Assembly (NCBI GenBank): GCA_028707175.1
Contig: JAQTUV010000007.1
Coordinates: forward strand, 62,001-126,000
Source of the DNA: Sideroxydans sp.
GTDB lineage: Bacteria; Pseudomonadota; Gammaproteobacteria; Burkholderiales; Gallionellaceae
DNA: 64,000 nucleotides
Direction: 5' to 3'
Shown: positions 26,044 to 34,203 of the stretch, piece after piece
How the letters are laid out: each line of letters starts with the position of its first letter
How positions within the stretch are numbered: the stretch's first letter is position 1
Position numbers and translations under genes: made by a program
The notes under the pieces: model-generated
Databases searched by the model: none
Seen by the model: only the letters and a program-made list of their open reading frames with translations
Told to the model about the DNA's origin: nothing

Positions 26044-27984
26044 TCAGAAGTAGTGGAAGTAAGCCAGTTGCACGTCAGAATAACTATCCAACGCAGCGCC
26101 ACCTTTACTTGTCGATTGACGTGATGCATTAAGTCGGATGTTGTTCTGATCATTGAATACATCCCACGCGACACCCGCAGTCACACGATATACACCCGTA
26201 TCGCGCAGACCACCTGCCACGTTCCAAAATGCCCCTACGCTCGCCTCTGCGCGCCACCTTGCTTCGGGTTGCCACATCCATCCCGCGACGGGACCTGCTG
26301 CCAAGCTTGATGCGCCAGTTCTCAACCGCGTGATGGTGTCAGCGATGACGTACATCTGACTATGTTCGCTGATGCGATAGCCTTCGCCTCCACCCAGCTC
26401 GATACGGAACACAGTAGGCGCTGACACATCGTTACGCTGCACCTCACGACGCACAGAGATATTGGCTTTGATGGTCAGCGGGCGATACCAATCGGTACGT
26501 ACCGAAGGCAAGAAGACTTCAAACAAGTCGAGGCGTTCGAAACGGATGTTCTTGTCATTAAAGCGCAGATACAGGTCGCCAATCTTGGAACTCACTCCGG
26601 GAGAGAAGCCTGCGTTGGGGTCGAGTCCATCGTGATACACCAAGCGCGTGCTGAGTTGCCCATAGCCCACTCCATCCACTTGCCCCAAGGCCATGCCGAC
26701 ACGGAAAGAGTTATGCCCTTCATCTGGGCTTTGGCGCGGTGTGGGCGCAGGTTGATAGGTTGCTGATGCATCCACTTTGCTGCGCAGCATCGCCAGCTTG
26801 AGTTGGAATTGGTTGAGCGGTGCAGCCTCTTGCTCTGAGTTCTTTTGGTTACGCTCATATTCCAACACACCCAACGCTAGATCGAGCAGCTGCGCCTGTT
26901 CTTGCGCATTCACCCCTGGTATCTCTTCTGGCAACGTCAAACTGTGGGCGAGTGCGACTGCTTGTTCGCGCACCTTATCGGGCGCACGCTCGACATTGGA
27001 TATGAGCGTGCTGTATTGCGAAGGACGATAACGTTTCTTGGTCAGCACATTGGCATCGCGCAAGACTTTGACGGTATCCAACGGTGCCAGCCATGGCTTG
27101 GCCGAAGCAATCAGCCCCAAGTTCGGCCGCCCCGCTTCCAATGTCGCGAGCAAGATCAGGGCGCAGTTGTCATCAGCAAAGTAATAATCGGCATAGGTGA
27201 AGCTCTGCTCCCAAATGAAAGCGTGCATCTTGTCGATCTCTTCTGGCGTGAAGTCGGTCTGGTATTCCCATAGGTCACGATTCTCTAGATCGGCGTACTC
27301 GCGCACTTTCATGAAATAGGGTACGGAGACGAAGTTGCCGGGGAAGCCTCCTGCCAAGCTCTGCGCCAAGAACAGAGGGCCGAAGTCGCCATTGCTGTTC
27401 ACTGTGTAACCCACTGTCGTATCGCTGAGGCGGTTAAATTCGCCCGCTTTTGTGCTATCGAAACGCATGAAGATGTGACCATACATCGATGCAGGACTGT
27501 TGAGATAGATGGAGGCAAAGATCATCGTGACATGATCGCGCGCCATGCCTGACTTCCAGCGTTCGAAGCCTTCGCAACGTGGCGCTGGATAGTCAAAACC
27601 GAGCTCCTTCATACTGCGATTGAGGTATTGATAACGCGCCACCCAACGGCACAACTTGGGCTGTCTGCTCTGTTCTGCCATACCTTCGTCATAAGCCGCG
27701 CGGATGGTCGCTTCCAACTCGGCTTGCGGATCGCGTTTGCCATTGGCCGCCAAGAAATAGCTAGCGTCATCCACACGGCTTTTCACGCCACCTAATGTGG
27801 GATGATATTGATTGATCTTGTGCCACTCGGCACTTTGATCCAGCCGCGCCTGTTGAGCCAGTCGCAACATGCTGTCGATGTTCGCCTGCTGCTGCGCAGC
27901 GCTCTCTTGAGCGTGACTCATCCCGACGAACAAGCCCAAGACTGTCGCCAACAGAACACTAGAGAGGAAAGAGTAGATGCGCAT
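26044..27984 (-). CDS. DUF4105 / Lnb-type periplasmic-outer-membrane protein
   Basis: The start at 27984 gives a 646-residue protein with a signal peptide (MRIYSFLSSVLLATVLGLFVGMSHA). The longer frame would overlap the terminator of the neighbouring gene. The middle part (about 90-330) is the DUF4105 domain with ASMYGHIFMRFDS, GDFGPLFLAQSLAGGFPG and YYFADDNCALILLA, where a histidine and cysteine pair suggest a papain-like (NlpC/P60-like) catalytic site. The C-terminal 200 residues look like beta-strands of an outer-membrane barrel and end in YFHYF. The function of the family is unknown. Confidence 0.82.
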   Translation of the reverse strand: MRIYSFLSSVLLATVLGLFVGMSHAQESAAQQQANIDSMLRLAQQARLDQSAEWHKINQYHPTLGGVKSRVDDASYFLAANGKRDPQAELEATIRAAYDEGMAEQSRQPKLCRWVARYQYLNRSMKELGFDYPAPRCEGFERWKSGMARDHVTMIFASIYLNSPASMYGHIFMRFDSTKAGEFNRLSDTTVGYTVNSNGDFGPLFLAQSLAGGFPGNFVSVPYFMKVREYADLENRDLWEYQTDFTPEEIDKMHAFIWEQSFTYADYYFADDNCALILLATLEAGRPNLGLIASAKPWLAPLDTVKVLRDANVLTKKRYRPSQYSTLISNVERAPDKVREQAVALAHSLTLPEEIPGVNAQEQAQLLDLALGVLEYERNQKNSEQEAAPLNQFQLKLAMLRSKVDASATYQPAPTPRQSPDEGHNSFRVGMALGQVDGVGYGQLSTRLVYHDGLDPNAGFSPGVSSKIGDLYLRFNDKNIRFERLDLFEVFLPSVRTDWYRPLTIKANISVRREVQRNDVSAPTVFRIELGGGEGYRISEHSQMYVIADTITRLRTGASSLAAGPVAGWMWQPEARWRAEASVGAFWNVAGGLRDTGVYRVTAGVAWDVFNDQNNIRLNASRQSTSKGGAALDSYSDVQLAYFHYF

Positions 27985-28003
27985 TAAGATTGAAATCCCC
28001 AAC

Positions 28004-28034
28004 AAAAAGCCGAGGTGATTAGCCTCGGCTTTTT
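28004..28034 (-). terminator. Terminator of the DUF3015 gene
   Basis: A stem of about 11 base pairs (AAAAGCCGAGG / CCTCGGCTTTT) with loop TGATTAG-type sequence and T tract on the minus strand lies 18 bases after the DUF3015 stop. The opposite arm also ends in six T residues, so it may work in both directions. Confidence 0.85.
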
Positions 28035-28051
28035 TGACACTACAAACTGAC

Positions 28052-28516
28052 TTAGGAAACGAAAGCTTGCAGAGTCTGTGTCACGGCTGCTTGGATCTCA
28101 GCAGTGCTAGCGCCGCTGAAAATAGAAGCTTGGTTAGCCTTCAGGGCGCTGGTCGCAGCTGCACGATCAGATTCCTTCACGCCGTACATATCAACCAATG
28201 CTGCCAGATGCTCACCTTGACCTTGTGCAGTCTCAACAGCCAGTTGTTGCTTGTTGAAATCGATAAAGGTAGCGATCTTGCCCTTGATGGATGCAGACTC
28301 AGGGCAGTTCAAGATACCCAGTGTCATCGAAACAGAGCCCGACAGATAGCCGTTAGTCGTACTAGCCAACAAGCTGTAAATCAAACCAGACTTATCTTTG
28401 AAAATCATTGTACCAACGCCGCAACCCGCTGCATCTTGTGTTGTTGATGCATTTGCACCCATAGCAGCCACGGATAAAGACAAAGCCAAAAGCGTTTTCT
28501 TCATTGCAGATTTCAT
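28052..28516 (-). CDS. DUF3015 secreted protein
   Basis: The 154-residue protein has a signal peptide (cleavage after GANA) and the DUF3015 blocks AAGCGVGTMIFKDKSG, TTNGYLSGSVSMTLGILNC and LAALVDMYGV. Cysteines near both ends of the first block may form a disulfide. AGGGGAAA precedes the first ATG. The family is periplasmic with no known role. Confidence 0.85.
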   Translation of the reverse strand: MKSAMKKTLLALSLSVAAMGANASTTQDAAGCGVGTMIFKDKSGLIYSLLASTTNGYLSGSVSMTLGILNCPESASIKGKIATFIDFNKQQLAVETAQGQGEHLAALVDMYGVKESDRAAATSALKANQASIFSGASTAEIQAAVTQTLQAFVS

Positions 28517-28561
28517 ATGATTTCCCCTTACGTAGAGTTAACGAATTACAGAATTGCCTTT

Positions 28562-29305
28562 TCAAACGGCGATTTGATAGTAGCAAACCGCCCACACCAA
28601 AAGCAATGAATAAAATGACGGAAATGCTTTTACGCCACAACCGAGTGAACGGGCAGCATTCTCAGCCCCCAAACCACACCAAAACCCGTCACTTCCGTAG
28701 CCGCCGCCGAGCCATTCATGTCGGTGTGCATGTTGTACATAAGCTTCCAATGTTGCAAACACCTCCTCCGACACATTCTTGTGTAGGTCGGACTTCAGTC
28801 CGACTTGTCGGGTTGAAACCCGACCTACGACAGCACCAATTCCGTACAGATTGATCTTCTCCAATACCTTACGCTCATCCTTCTTTTTGTTCACGGGCAG
28901 CAAAGCGCCATTCACCCATGCACCATATACAGCCAGCACAGCCGCACGCTGCGCGTTTGGGCCTGACACGACGATGCTCAATGTACTGGTTTGCTCATCC
29001 AACAAGAGTTGCATTGCTTTGCGCACTTGCCTCTGCAATGCAAAGGGCTCAATTTCAAAGTCCAACATCGCCCACGACACCAAGCCACCATTCGTCGTAT
29101 TCGCAGTGACAAAAGCTTTCGCAAACGCATCCACTTTCATGTCGCGGCGCTTGAGCATCGCAACCAGCAAATCGCCGTAGAGAATATCTTTGGGCAACGC
29201 CTTCGATTTGGGCAACAGCACCAGCAGGTGCGTGGCTACCAAGCTTGCAGGCAGGGAGGGGAATAGGGGCAAATGTGCTAGCATTGCCTCCTCAAATTGA
29301 GTCAC
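28562..29305 (-). pseudogene. Truncated M17 leucyl-aminopeptidase-like gene interrupted by a palindromic repeat
   Basis: The first 155 or so residues resemble the N-terminal domain of M17 leucyl aminopeptidases: LVATHLLVLLPKSKALPKD, TTNGGLVSWAMLDFEIEPFA, VYGAWVNGALLPVNKKKDER and KVLEKINLYGIGAV. At that point a palindromic repeat enters in frame and is translated as VVGRVSTRQVGLKSDLHK. The remaining 75 residues show no M17 metal-binding or catalytic motif. The usual length is about 460-500 residues, so the whole peptidase domain is missing. It may still make a protein, but not an aminopeptidase. Confidence 0.7.
28783..28828. repeat. GTAGGTCGG-type palindrome inside a reading frame
   Basis: GTAGGTCGGACTTCAGTCCG followed by TTGTCGGGTTGAAACCCGAC and CTAC. 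It has both half-units like the intergenic copies, but here lies inside the truncated M17 frame at the exact place where family similarity ends. Confidence 0.85.
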
Positions 29306-29333
29306 AGAACGCCGCGATTATAAGGGCTACCCC

Positions 29334-30305
29334 ATGCGCCAATACCTAGACCTAGTTAAAACTGTCCTTGAAATCGGCTCCACTCAAGAGAACCGTACAG
29401 GAATACGAACCATTTCCATTCCGGGCGCCATGATGCGCTTCGACTTGGCTGATGGGTTTCCGGCCATTACCACCAAAAGGCTAGCATTCAAGACCGCCAT
29501 CGGGGAATTGGTCGGCTTTCTACGCGCATATAAAAGCGCCGCAGATTTCCGTGCTCTTGGCAGCAAGGTGTGGGATCAGAATGCCAATGAGAATAAACAG
29601 TGGCTGGAGAATCCCTATCGAATGAAGACTGATGATCTTGGCGAGATATACGGCGTGCAGTGGCGTCAATGGCCCGCATACAAGGTTCTTCAGGCATCCA
29701 ACACTGCGCAGATTAATGATGCACAGCAGCGTGGCTTCAAACTAATCACCCAGTTTACCGAGAACGGGAACGAGCAAGTCTTACTTTACAAGGCGGTTGA
29801 CCAACTACGCCAATGCTTGGATACCATCATTTCAAATCCATCTGACCGCCGGATTATTTTTCACGGATGGAATTGGGCTCAACTTGACCAGATGGCACTT
29901 CCGCCTTGCCATTTGCTGTATCAATTCTTGCCGAATGCGACGACCAAGGAGATTTCTCTTTGTCTCTATATTCGCAGTAACGACTTGGGGCTGGGCGCTC
30001 CGTTCAATATCGCAGAAGGTGCCGCATTACTGTCACTCGTGGGCCGATTAACCGGATACACCCCACGATGGTTCACCTATTTCATCGGCGATGCTCATGT
30101 TTACGAGAACCATCTGGAGATGCTTCAAGAGCAACTAAAGCGAGAGCCATTCCAGAGCCCAAAATTAATCATCTCAGATAGAGTGCCGAGCTTCGCAGAA
30201 ACCGGAAAATACGAACCGGAATGGCTGGAAATAATTGAGCCGACTGACTTTATTTTGGAAGGCTATCAACATCACGCGCCGCTAACTGCGCCCATGGCTG
30301 TTTAA
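29334..30305 (+). CDS. thyA: Thymidylate synthase
   Basis: ThyA methylates dUMP to dTMP with methylene-tetrahydrofolate. The 323-residue protein has R21 in the phosphate loop ([12 protein letters not shown]), the catalytic cysteine C192 in [12 protein letters not shown], and [14 protein letters not shown]. Compared with the 264-residue E. coli enzyme it has an insertion at about 115-155, seen in other proteobacterial forms. It commonly lies near folA; here a four-gene block separates the two. Its base composition by eye (about 42% GC at 29581-29640) is nearer to that block than to folA. Confidence 0.96.
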   Translation: MRQYLDLVKTVLEIGSTQENRTGIRTISIPGAMMRFDLADGFPAITTKRLAFKTAIGELVGFLRAYKSAADFRALGSKVWDQNANENKQWLENPYRMKTDDLGEIYGVQWRQWPAYKVLQASNTAQINDAQQRGFKLITQFTENGNEQVLLYKAVDQLRQCLDTIISNPSDRRIIFHGWNWAQLDQMALPPCHLLYQFLPNATTKEISLCLYIRSNDLGLGAPFNIAEGAALLSLVGRLTGYTPRWFTYFIGDAHVYENHLEMLQEQLKREPFQSPKLIISDRVPSFAETGKYEPEWLEIIEPTDFILEGYQHHAPLTAPMAV

Positions 30306-30311
30306 CAAAAA

Positions 30312-31301
30312 TTATTCACTGGCAGTTCTCGACGCAACATACTGAAAAACGCGCGCAGTATTAGCAGGAGACGAATAGCCCTCCTCGTTATATTCAATAG
30401 CCGGGGCATACGCGATTTGAATGCTCTCGTTTTGCATTGAGGCCAGTCCCGCGCCCACTGTAGATAACTTCGTGTTCATAGGGCAAACGACGACATTAAA
30501 ATCATTGTTATCTGTAGCAAGTTTCAATATTGTTTCTTTTGCCTCAAACGGATCAACGCATGAAATATAACAAGTCTCCACCGCAGTTTGAGTGGACTTA
30601 GTTCGTTCAACAAAAGACCACACCTTCTCAAAAAAATGCTTATTCGTCTCAAAGTGCTCCGAGGAAACTGACTTCTTTGGATCACCATAAATGATGGTCA
30701 AACGAGCAGGTTCAAACTGCTCAATTACAGCCGCAACTCTTTCATGCTCAAAGCCGACTATCACAACCAAATGAAGCTTCTTAGATGGCGAAAAACGACC
30801 GGGATAGCCAAGGACTGAGCGTATTTGCCCAACCCCCCTAGTTAGCCAGACATTCTCTTTGTCTGTGTTTGTACTGTACCGTTCTGCGCCGGTATAACCC
30901 ATGAATATTTTGCAGCACGGCTTTAGTAATTCAAAGATCCTTAGCAATATTAATAATTGTTCATGGGTAAATGTGGTTGTATCAACCAACACAGAGCCCG
31001 TAATAGCTGGAAGTAACGGAGCTAAGAACTTTGCAAATGCATCGGCGGTAGAAGTCGGCGTGTTGATATCAAGATCAACAACTGTATTCTTCCCTCGCGA
31101 CATTTCAATCATGCGATTAAGATTTTTGTCAGCTATCGAACCGCAATCTATATTTCTCAACAACAGCACTTGTACTGATTCAAGTTGCAAATTCTCAAGA
31201 ATCGACAGGCATCGATCTTCAAAACTAACCATCCCGATAAATAGCGACACATCATCTGGGAATGGTTTTCCGAAATCACTTAATGGAATTTGCCTAATCA
31301 T
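30312..31301 (-). CDS. Protein with two repeated Rossmann-like halves, CARF-like, last gene of the methylase island
   Basis: I do not recognise this 329-residue protein by name. It contains two similar halves. In the first, SLFIGMVSFEDR (19-30), VQVLLLRN (43-50), SVLVDTTTFTHE (103-114) and KIFMGYTGAERY (131-142). In the second, HLVVIVGFEHER (177-188), LTIIYGDP (201-208), FNVVVCPMNTKL (268-279) and IQIAYAPAIEY (294-304). Each set reads as strands of an alpha/beta fold with a loop motif after the first strand. The NTK loop followed by VGAGLA resembles loops in CARF-type nucleotide-sensing domains, by pattern only. No nuclease, protease, TIR or membrane segment is seen. Its start overlaps the ATPase gene by four bases. 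Confidence 0.7.
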   Translation of the reverse strand: MIRQIPLSDFGKPFPDDVSLFIGMVSFEDRCLSILENLQLESVQVLLLRNIDCGSIADKNLNRMIEMSRGKNTVVDLDINTPTSTADAFAKFLAPLLPAITGSVLVDTTTFTHEQLLILLRIFELLKPCCKIFMGYTGAERYSTNTDKENVWLTRGVGQIRSVLGYPGRFSPSKKLHLVVIVGFEHERVAAVIEQFEPARLTIIYGDPKKSVSSEHFETNKHFFEKVWSFVERTKSTQTAVETCYISCVDPFEAKETILKLATDNNDFNVVVCPMNTKLSTVGAGLASMQNESIQIAYAPAIEYNEEGYSSPANTARVFQYVASRTASE

Positions 31302-33112
31302 GACTGAAACTCCAGTGGCAACTGTGCGTTCTCAATCACATTGCCAAGACGACCACTCTCAAATTCAGCGACCGCCCTACTTGGATTAAGTATCGCAGTT
31401 TGCAACAATTGCGTAGTAACAAATAAATAACCAGAAAACCCCGTTGGATCGAGCTTAAACAAAGGGGCGAGTCTTCTTGTCATCACATAACGGCGCGTTC
31501 GCCAGCGACCATCTTTTGTACCAATGGCAGCCTCGTATAGGTAACCATGCTGCACCCCCAAGTCTAGAATATTCATTATTTCTGTTGGGGGGGAATCTGA
31601 TAATGCAATCGAGAATACTCGCCGCTCTGATCGATTAGAAAGAAGGATTGCTTGGAATATTCCACCTAAGGCTTTAATCAAGTTGCGCAGCTGTCCAAAC
31701 TGCTGCACAGAAGCGCCCAATTGATCTGCCGCCGCATCTTTTTCCAATTTATCCAGCGCGCCAAAAAATAACTTATCTGCACTATCTCTTACAACCTGAT
31801 CCTGAATTGATGGCGATATACGACTCAACCCCACATCACTTTTCGAGCCCGATGAAAGCTTTGATTTCAACTCATCGCCATACATTGTTGCTGCATTGTC
31901 TAGAAAATATCTAATAATTCCAGATGAGATGTGAACGAGTTGATCGTACCCAGCATATGAGTAAGTTCGCATTTGTTTAGCGCCAAGCCCCTTTATGTAA
32001 TCAGGTCTTGCGTATCGATAAGCATCATCGCCCGGACGAAAGCCTTTCCCCTCAACCTCCCAATTCTCAATACGTTTTCTCGCCAGAGCTTGTATTTTTG
32101 TTTCCTGCTCATAATCATTTGGAAAAAATTCTTGCGCCGAAGCTTTTATTGCGCATTGTGCCAATCTCTTGTTTACAACATCCTCGACCCATTTGGGGTA
32201 AGCAGTTTTAGAAGGCTTTCCCGTGTATATGGTCGAAATGTCGACTTCCTTAAAATCGTGCGGCGTTTCAATCCGCTGCTTAGTTGTCGTTCTCCAAGTC
32301 TTATAGCCGCGTTGCGTTGAAATCTTGAATGAAACCTTATTGCCCGTTCTGAAAGAAACCCAGTTATTCAATACTTGAGTTTGCAAAAGGCTCAAGTTAT
32401 CAGCATCGTCGAGAAGCAAATAAACAGGCTTACCCTTAGGCATGCAGTCTAGTTGAGTCAACTCGCATAAAAATGGAAACAGGAAATCTCTATAACCCAC
32501 AAGAGGGCCAGAATATGGAATGTAACTTTCATTTATCCCGATCTTCCTTAGGTAGGAAGTCATCAAACCGTATACATCATCTATTACTCGGATGGATTGC
32601 TTCAGAACCTCTGCAGTCGAGGTCAAATTATCGCTTACTGAGAAATCAGCCCCAACCGACCTAAGCTTATCAAGCAACAAATTCGAGCAAAGTCTTTCTA
32701 TGGCTTTGGGGGCCTCAACGTTATTAAGCGAATCCCCCATATGCTCACGTAACGATTGGAGTACTTTAGATGTAACAAATAATGACAGTGAATGTTCCGC
32801 CAGAACCAAGCCGGCATATTGGTTATTAATTCGGTCGAAGTCTGTCAGATCAAGGTCTGTAGACTTTATGGTTGCATACAGCCCTAAAAATGGCAGATCG
32901 CTTAAAGACTTATTAAGTGAAAGCATCAAACAGTCAGGAGTCATCTGACGCAGCATCATGCTTTTTCCACAACCTCGGTGCCCATGGATAAATAAATGTC
33001 CTGGCGCATCAATCTCAAAATTCTCAGAAAGAGGAACAAATAGCTTGTTTATCTCGTCCGCCCCCATCATCTCAGGGGACGAAACCGCAAATGGATTAAT
33101 ATTCATCACCAT
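31298..33112 (-). CDS. P-loop ATPase of ORC/Cdc6- or STAND-like type, methylase island
   Basis: The 604-residue protein starts with a short segment and a Walker A motif, GHRGCGKS at 44-51, preceded by HLFI. Walker B is PVYLLLDDAD at about 229-238, followed by a sensor-like strand (KVSFKISTQRG). The long helical region between them and the late segment LYEAAIGTKDGRWRTRRYVM, which could be a winged-helix hairpin, recall ORC/Cdc6-type AAA+ ATPases found in predicted conflict systems. No transmembrane segment is seen. Start codons at 33112 or 33106 are both possible; the latter gives a TGATG junction with the HD gene stop. It probably acts as the sensor or switch of the system (inference). Confidence 0.75.
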   Translation of the reverse strand: MVMNINPFAVSSPEMMGADEINKLFVPLSENFEIDAPGHLFIHGHRGCGKSMMLRQMTPDCLMLSLNKSLSDLPFLGLYATIKSTDLDLTDFDRINNQYAGLVLAEHSLSLFVTSKVLQSLREHMGDSLNNVEAPKAIERLCSNLLLDKLRSVGADFSVSDNLTSTAEVLKQSIRVIDDVYGLMTSYLRKIGINESYIPYSGPLVGYRDFLFPFLCELTQLDCMPKGKPVYLLLDDADNLSLLQTQVLNNWVSFRTGNKVSFKISTQRGYKTWRTTTKQRIETPHDFKEVDISTIYTGKPSKTAYPKWVEDVVNKRLAQCAIKASAQEFFPNDYEQETKIQALARKRIENWEVEGKGFRPGDDAYRYARPDYIKGLGAKQMRTYSYAGYDQLVHISSGIIRYFLDNAATMYGDELKSKLSSGSKSDVGLSRISPSIQDQVVRDSADKLFFGALDKLEKDAAADQLGASVQQFGQLRNLIKALGGIFQAILLSNRSERRVFSIALSDSPPTEIMNILDLGVQHGYLYEAAIGTKDGRWRTRRYVMTRRLAPLFKLDPTGFSGYLFVTTQLLQTAILNPSRAVAEFESGRLGNVIENAQLPLEFQS

Positions 33113-34182
33113 GCCTTCCCCGCAAGATTTTCCCCTTTCAATTCAGACATCTCTTCCTTTTCGCGCCAAGCAGATGGAACAGAAGGATATCCCTCATCTT
33201 TAATTGTCAAATCGCGTTGCTCGCAATTTGTGGTGACTTTGGTGCCACTCACATCAATCGTTTTGAAAAATGTCATTTTTATTTCCAAACGATCCGTCTG
33301 CATTGATGGCAAAAGGAATCGGTTACAGTAAACCCGTTCATGATTTAACTTGTTAATTCGATCCCATACATCATCAATCAAATATTTTTCCGTCTGATTG
33401 CCCGCCTCGTCCTCAGGTGTTAAATACTTATGCACAAACAGGGCGGTATCGAAGCTAAATTGAAGCTTGTAAGCCTTGTTGTATCTATCGGGTTTAGCCC
33501 CTGCAATACTTGCTGCGTAATAGTGGAATAGCATATTTACCTCAGGCAAACTTCCCTCACTCACGTGATGCATCGAGGCTCGCGCGCTGTGCTCGCATAT
33601 TTCATCGGCAAACCTTACTAGAGCTGCAACCAACTGGGAACGCACATCAACACCACCACCGACAGTAGTCTCCTCTGGAACAGTCTTTCCAATTGTGTCT
33701 TTGTCATCATCTATAGTGCGCCCACCATGAGCTTGAGCGATAACAGCTATAAGATTTAGCTCAGTAGCATCTAATTGAATCTGGCCACCATACTTCATCA
33801 ATATGGCGGAAGCTTTTTTTTCATGCTCTTCTCGTCCATCAATATTCCCAGCATCATGAACACGAATTGCACAAAGCAGCAAATAAAGTTCATAAGGGCG
33901 TAGTGCAGAATTTTGTTGATTGAACGTATCTTCGATGAGAAGCCCTGCAAACTTAACAACCTCATCGAAGTGACGAGCGCCGTGATCCGTATAAAAGCCA
34001 GGTGATTTAGAAAGGCAAGACAGACCTGCATTTATGTGTGGGTATACATTCAAGTCAAGGTTCGACAATAACGCCGTATACCTATCCCAATAATCAGCAT
34101 GCTGATTAGGGAAGTCATGCTTCATACTACCAGCAAATTCTTTTAATTTTAGTTCTAGCGGAAGCCAATGTCTGCTGCTCAT
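33106..34182 (-). CDS. HD-domain phosphohydrolase, methylase island
   Basis: The 358-residue protein has an intact HD-type metal site: H71 in TDHGARHFDEV, H109-D110 in IRVHDAGN, H152 in AQAHGGR and D193 in RFADEICEHS. The spacing fits HD hydrolases of the kind found beside P-loop ATPases in predicted conflict systems. The last 130 residues form a separate domain ending in hydrophilic sequence. HD enzymes cut nucleotides or phosphodiesters; the substrate is unknown. It begins 21 bases after the methyltransferase stop and overlaps the ATPase gene at its end. Confidence 0.82.
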   Translation of the reverse strand: MSSRHWLPLELKLKEFAGSMKHDFPNQHADYWDRYTALLSNLDLNVYPHINAGLSCLSKSPGFYTDHGARHFDEVVKFAGLLIEDTFNQQNSALRPYELYLLLCAIRVHDAGNIDGREEHEKKASAILMKYGGQIQLDATELNLIAVIAQAHGGRTIDDDKDTIGKTVPEETTVGGGVDVRSQLVAALVRFADEICEHSARASMHHVSEGSLPEVNMLFHYYAASIAGAKPDRYNKAYKLQFSFDTALFVHKYLTPEDEAGNQTEKYLIDDVWDRINKLNHERVYCNRFLLPSMQTDRLEIKMTFFKTIDVSGTKVTTNCEQRDLTIKDEGYPSVPSAWREKEEMSELKGENLAGKAW

Positions 34183-34203
34183 AAATATTCGCTCGTAGTT
34201 TGC

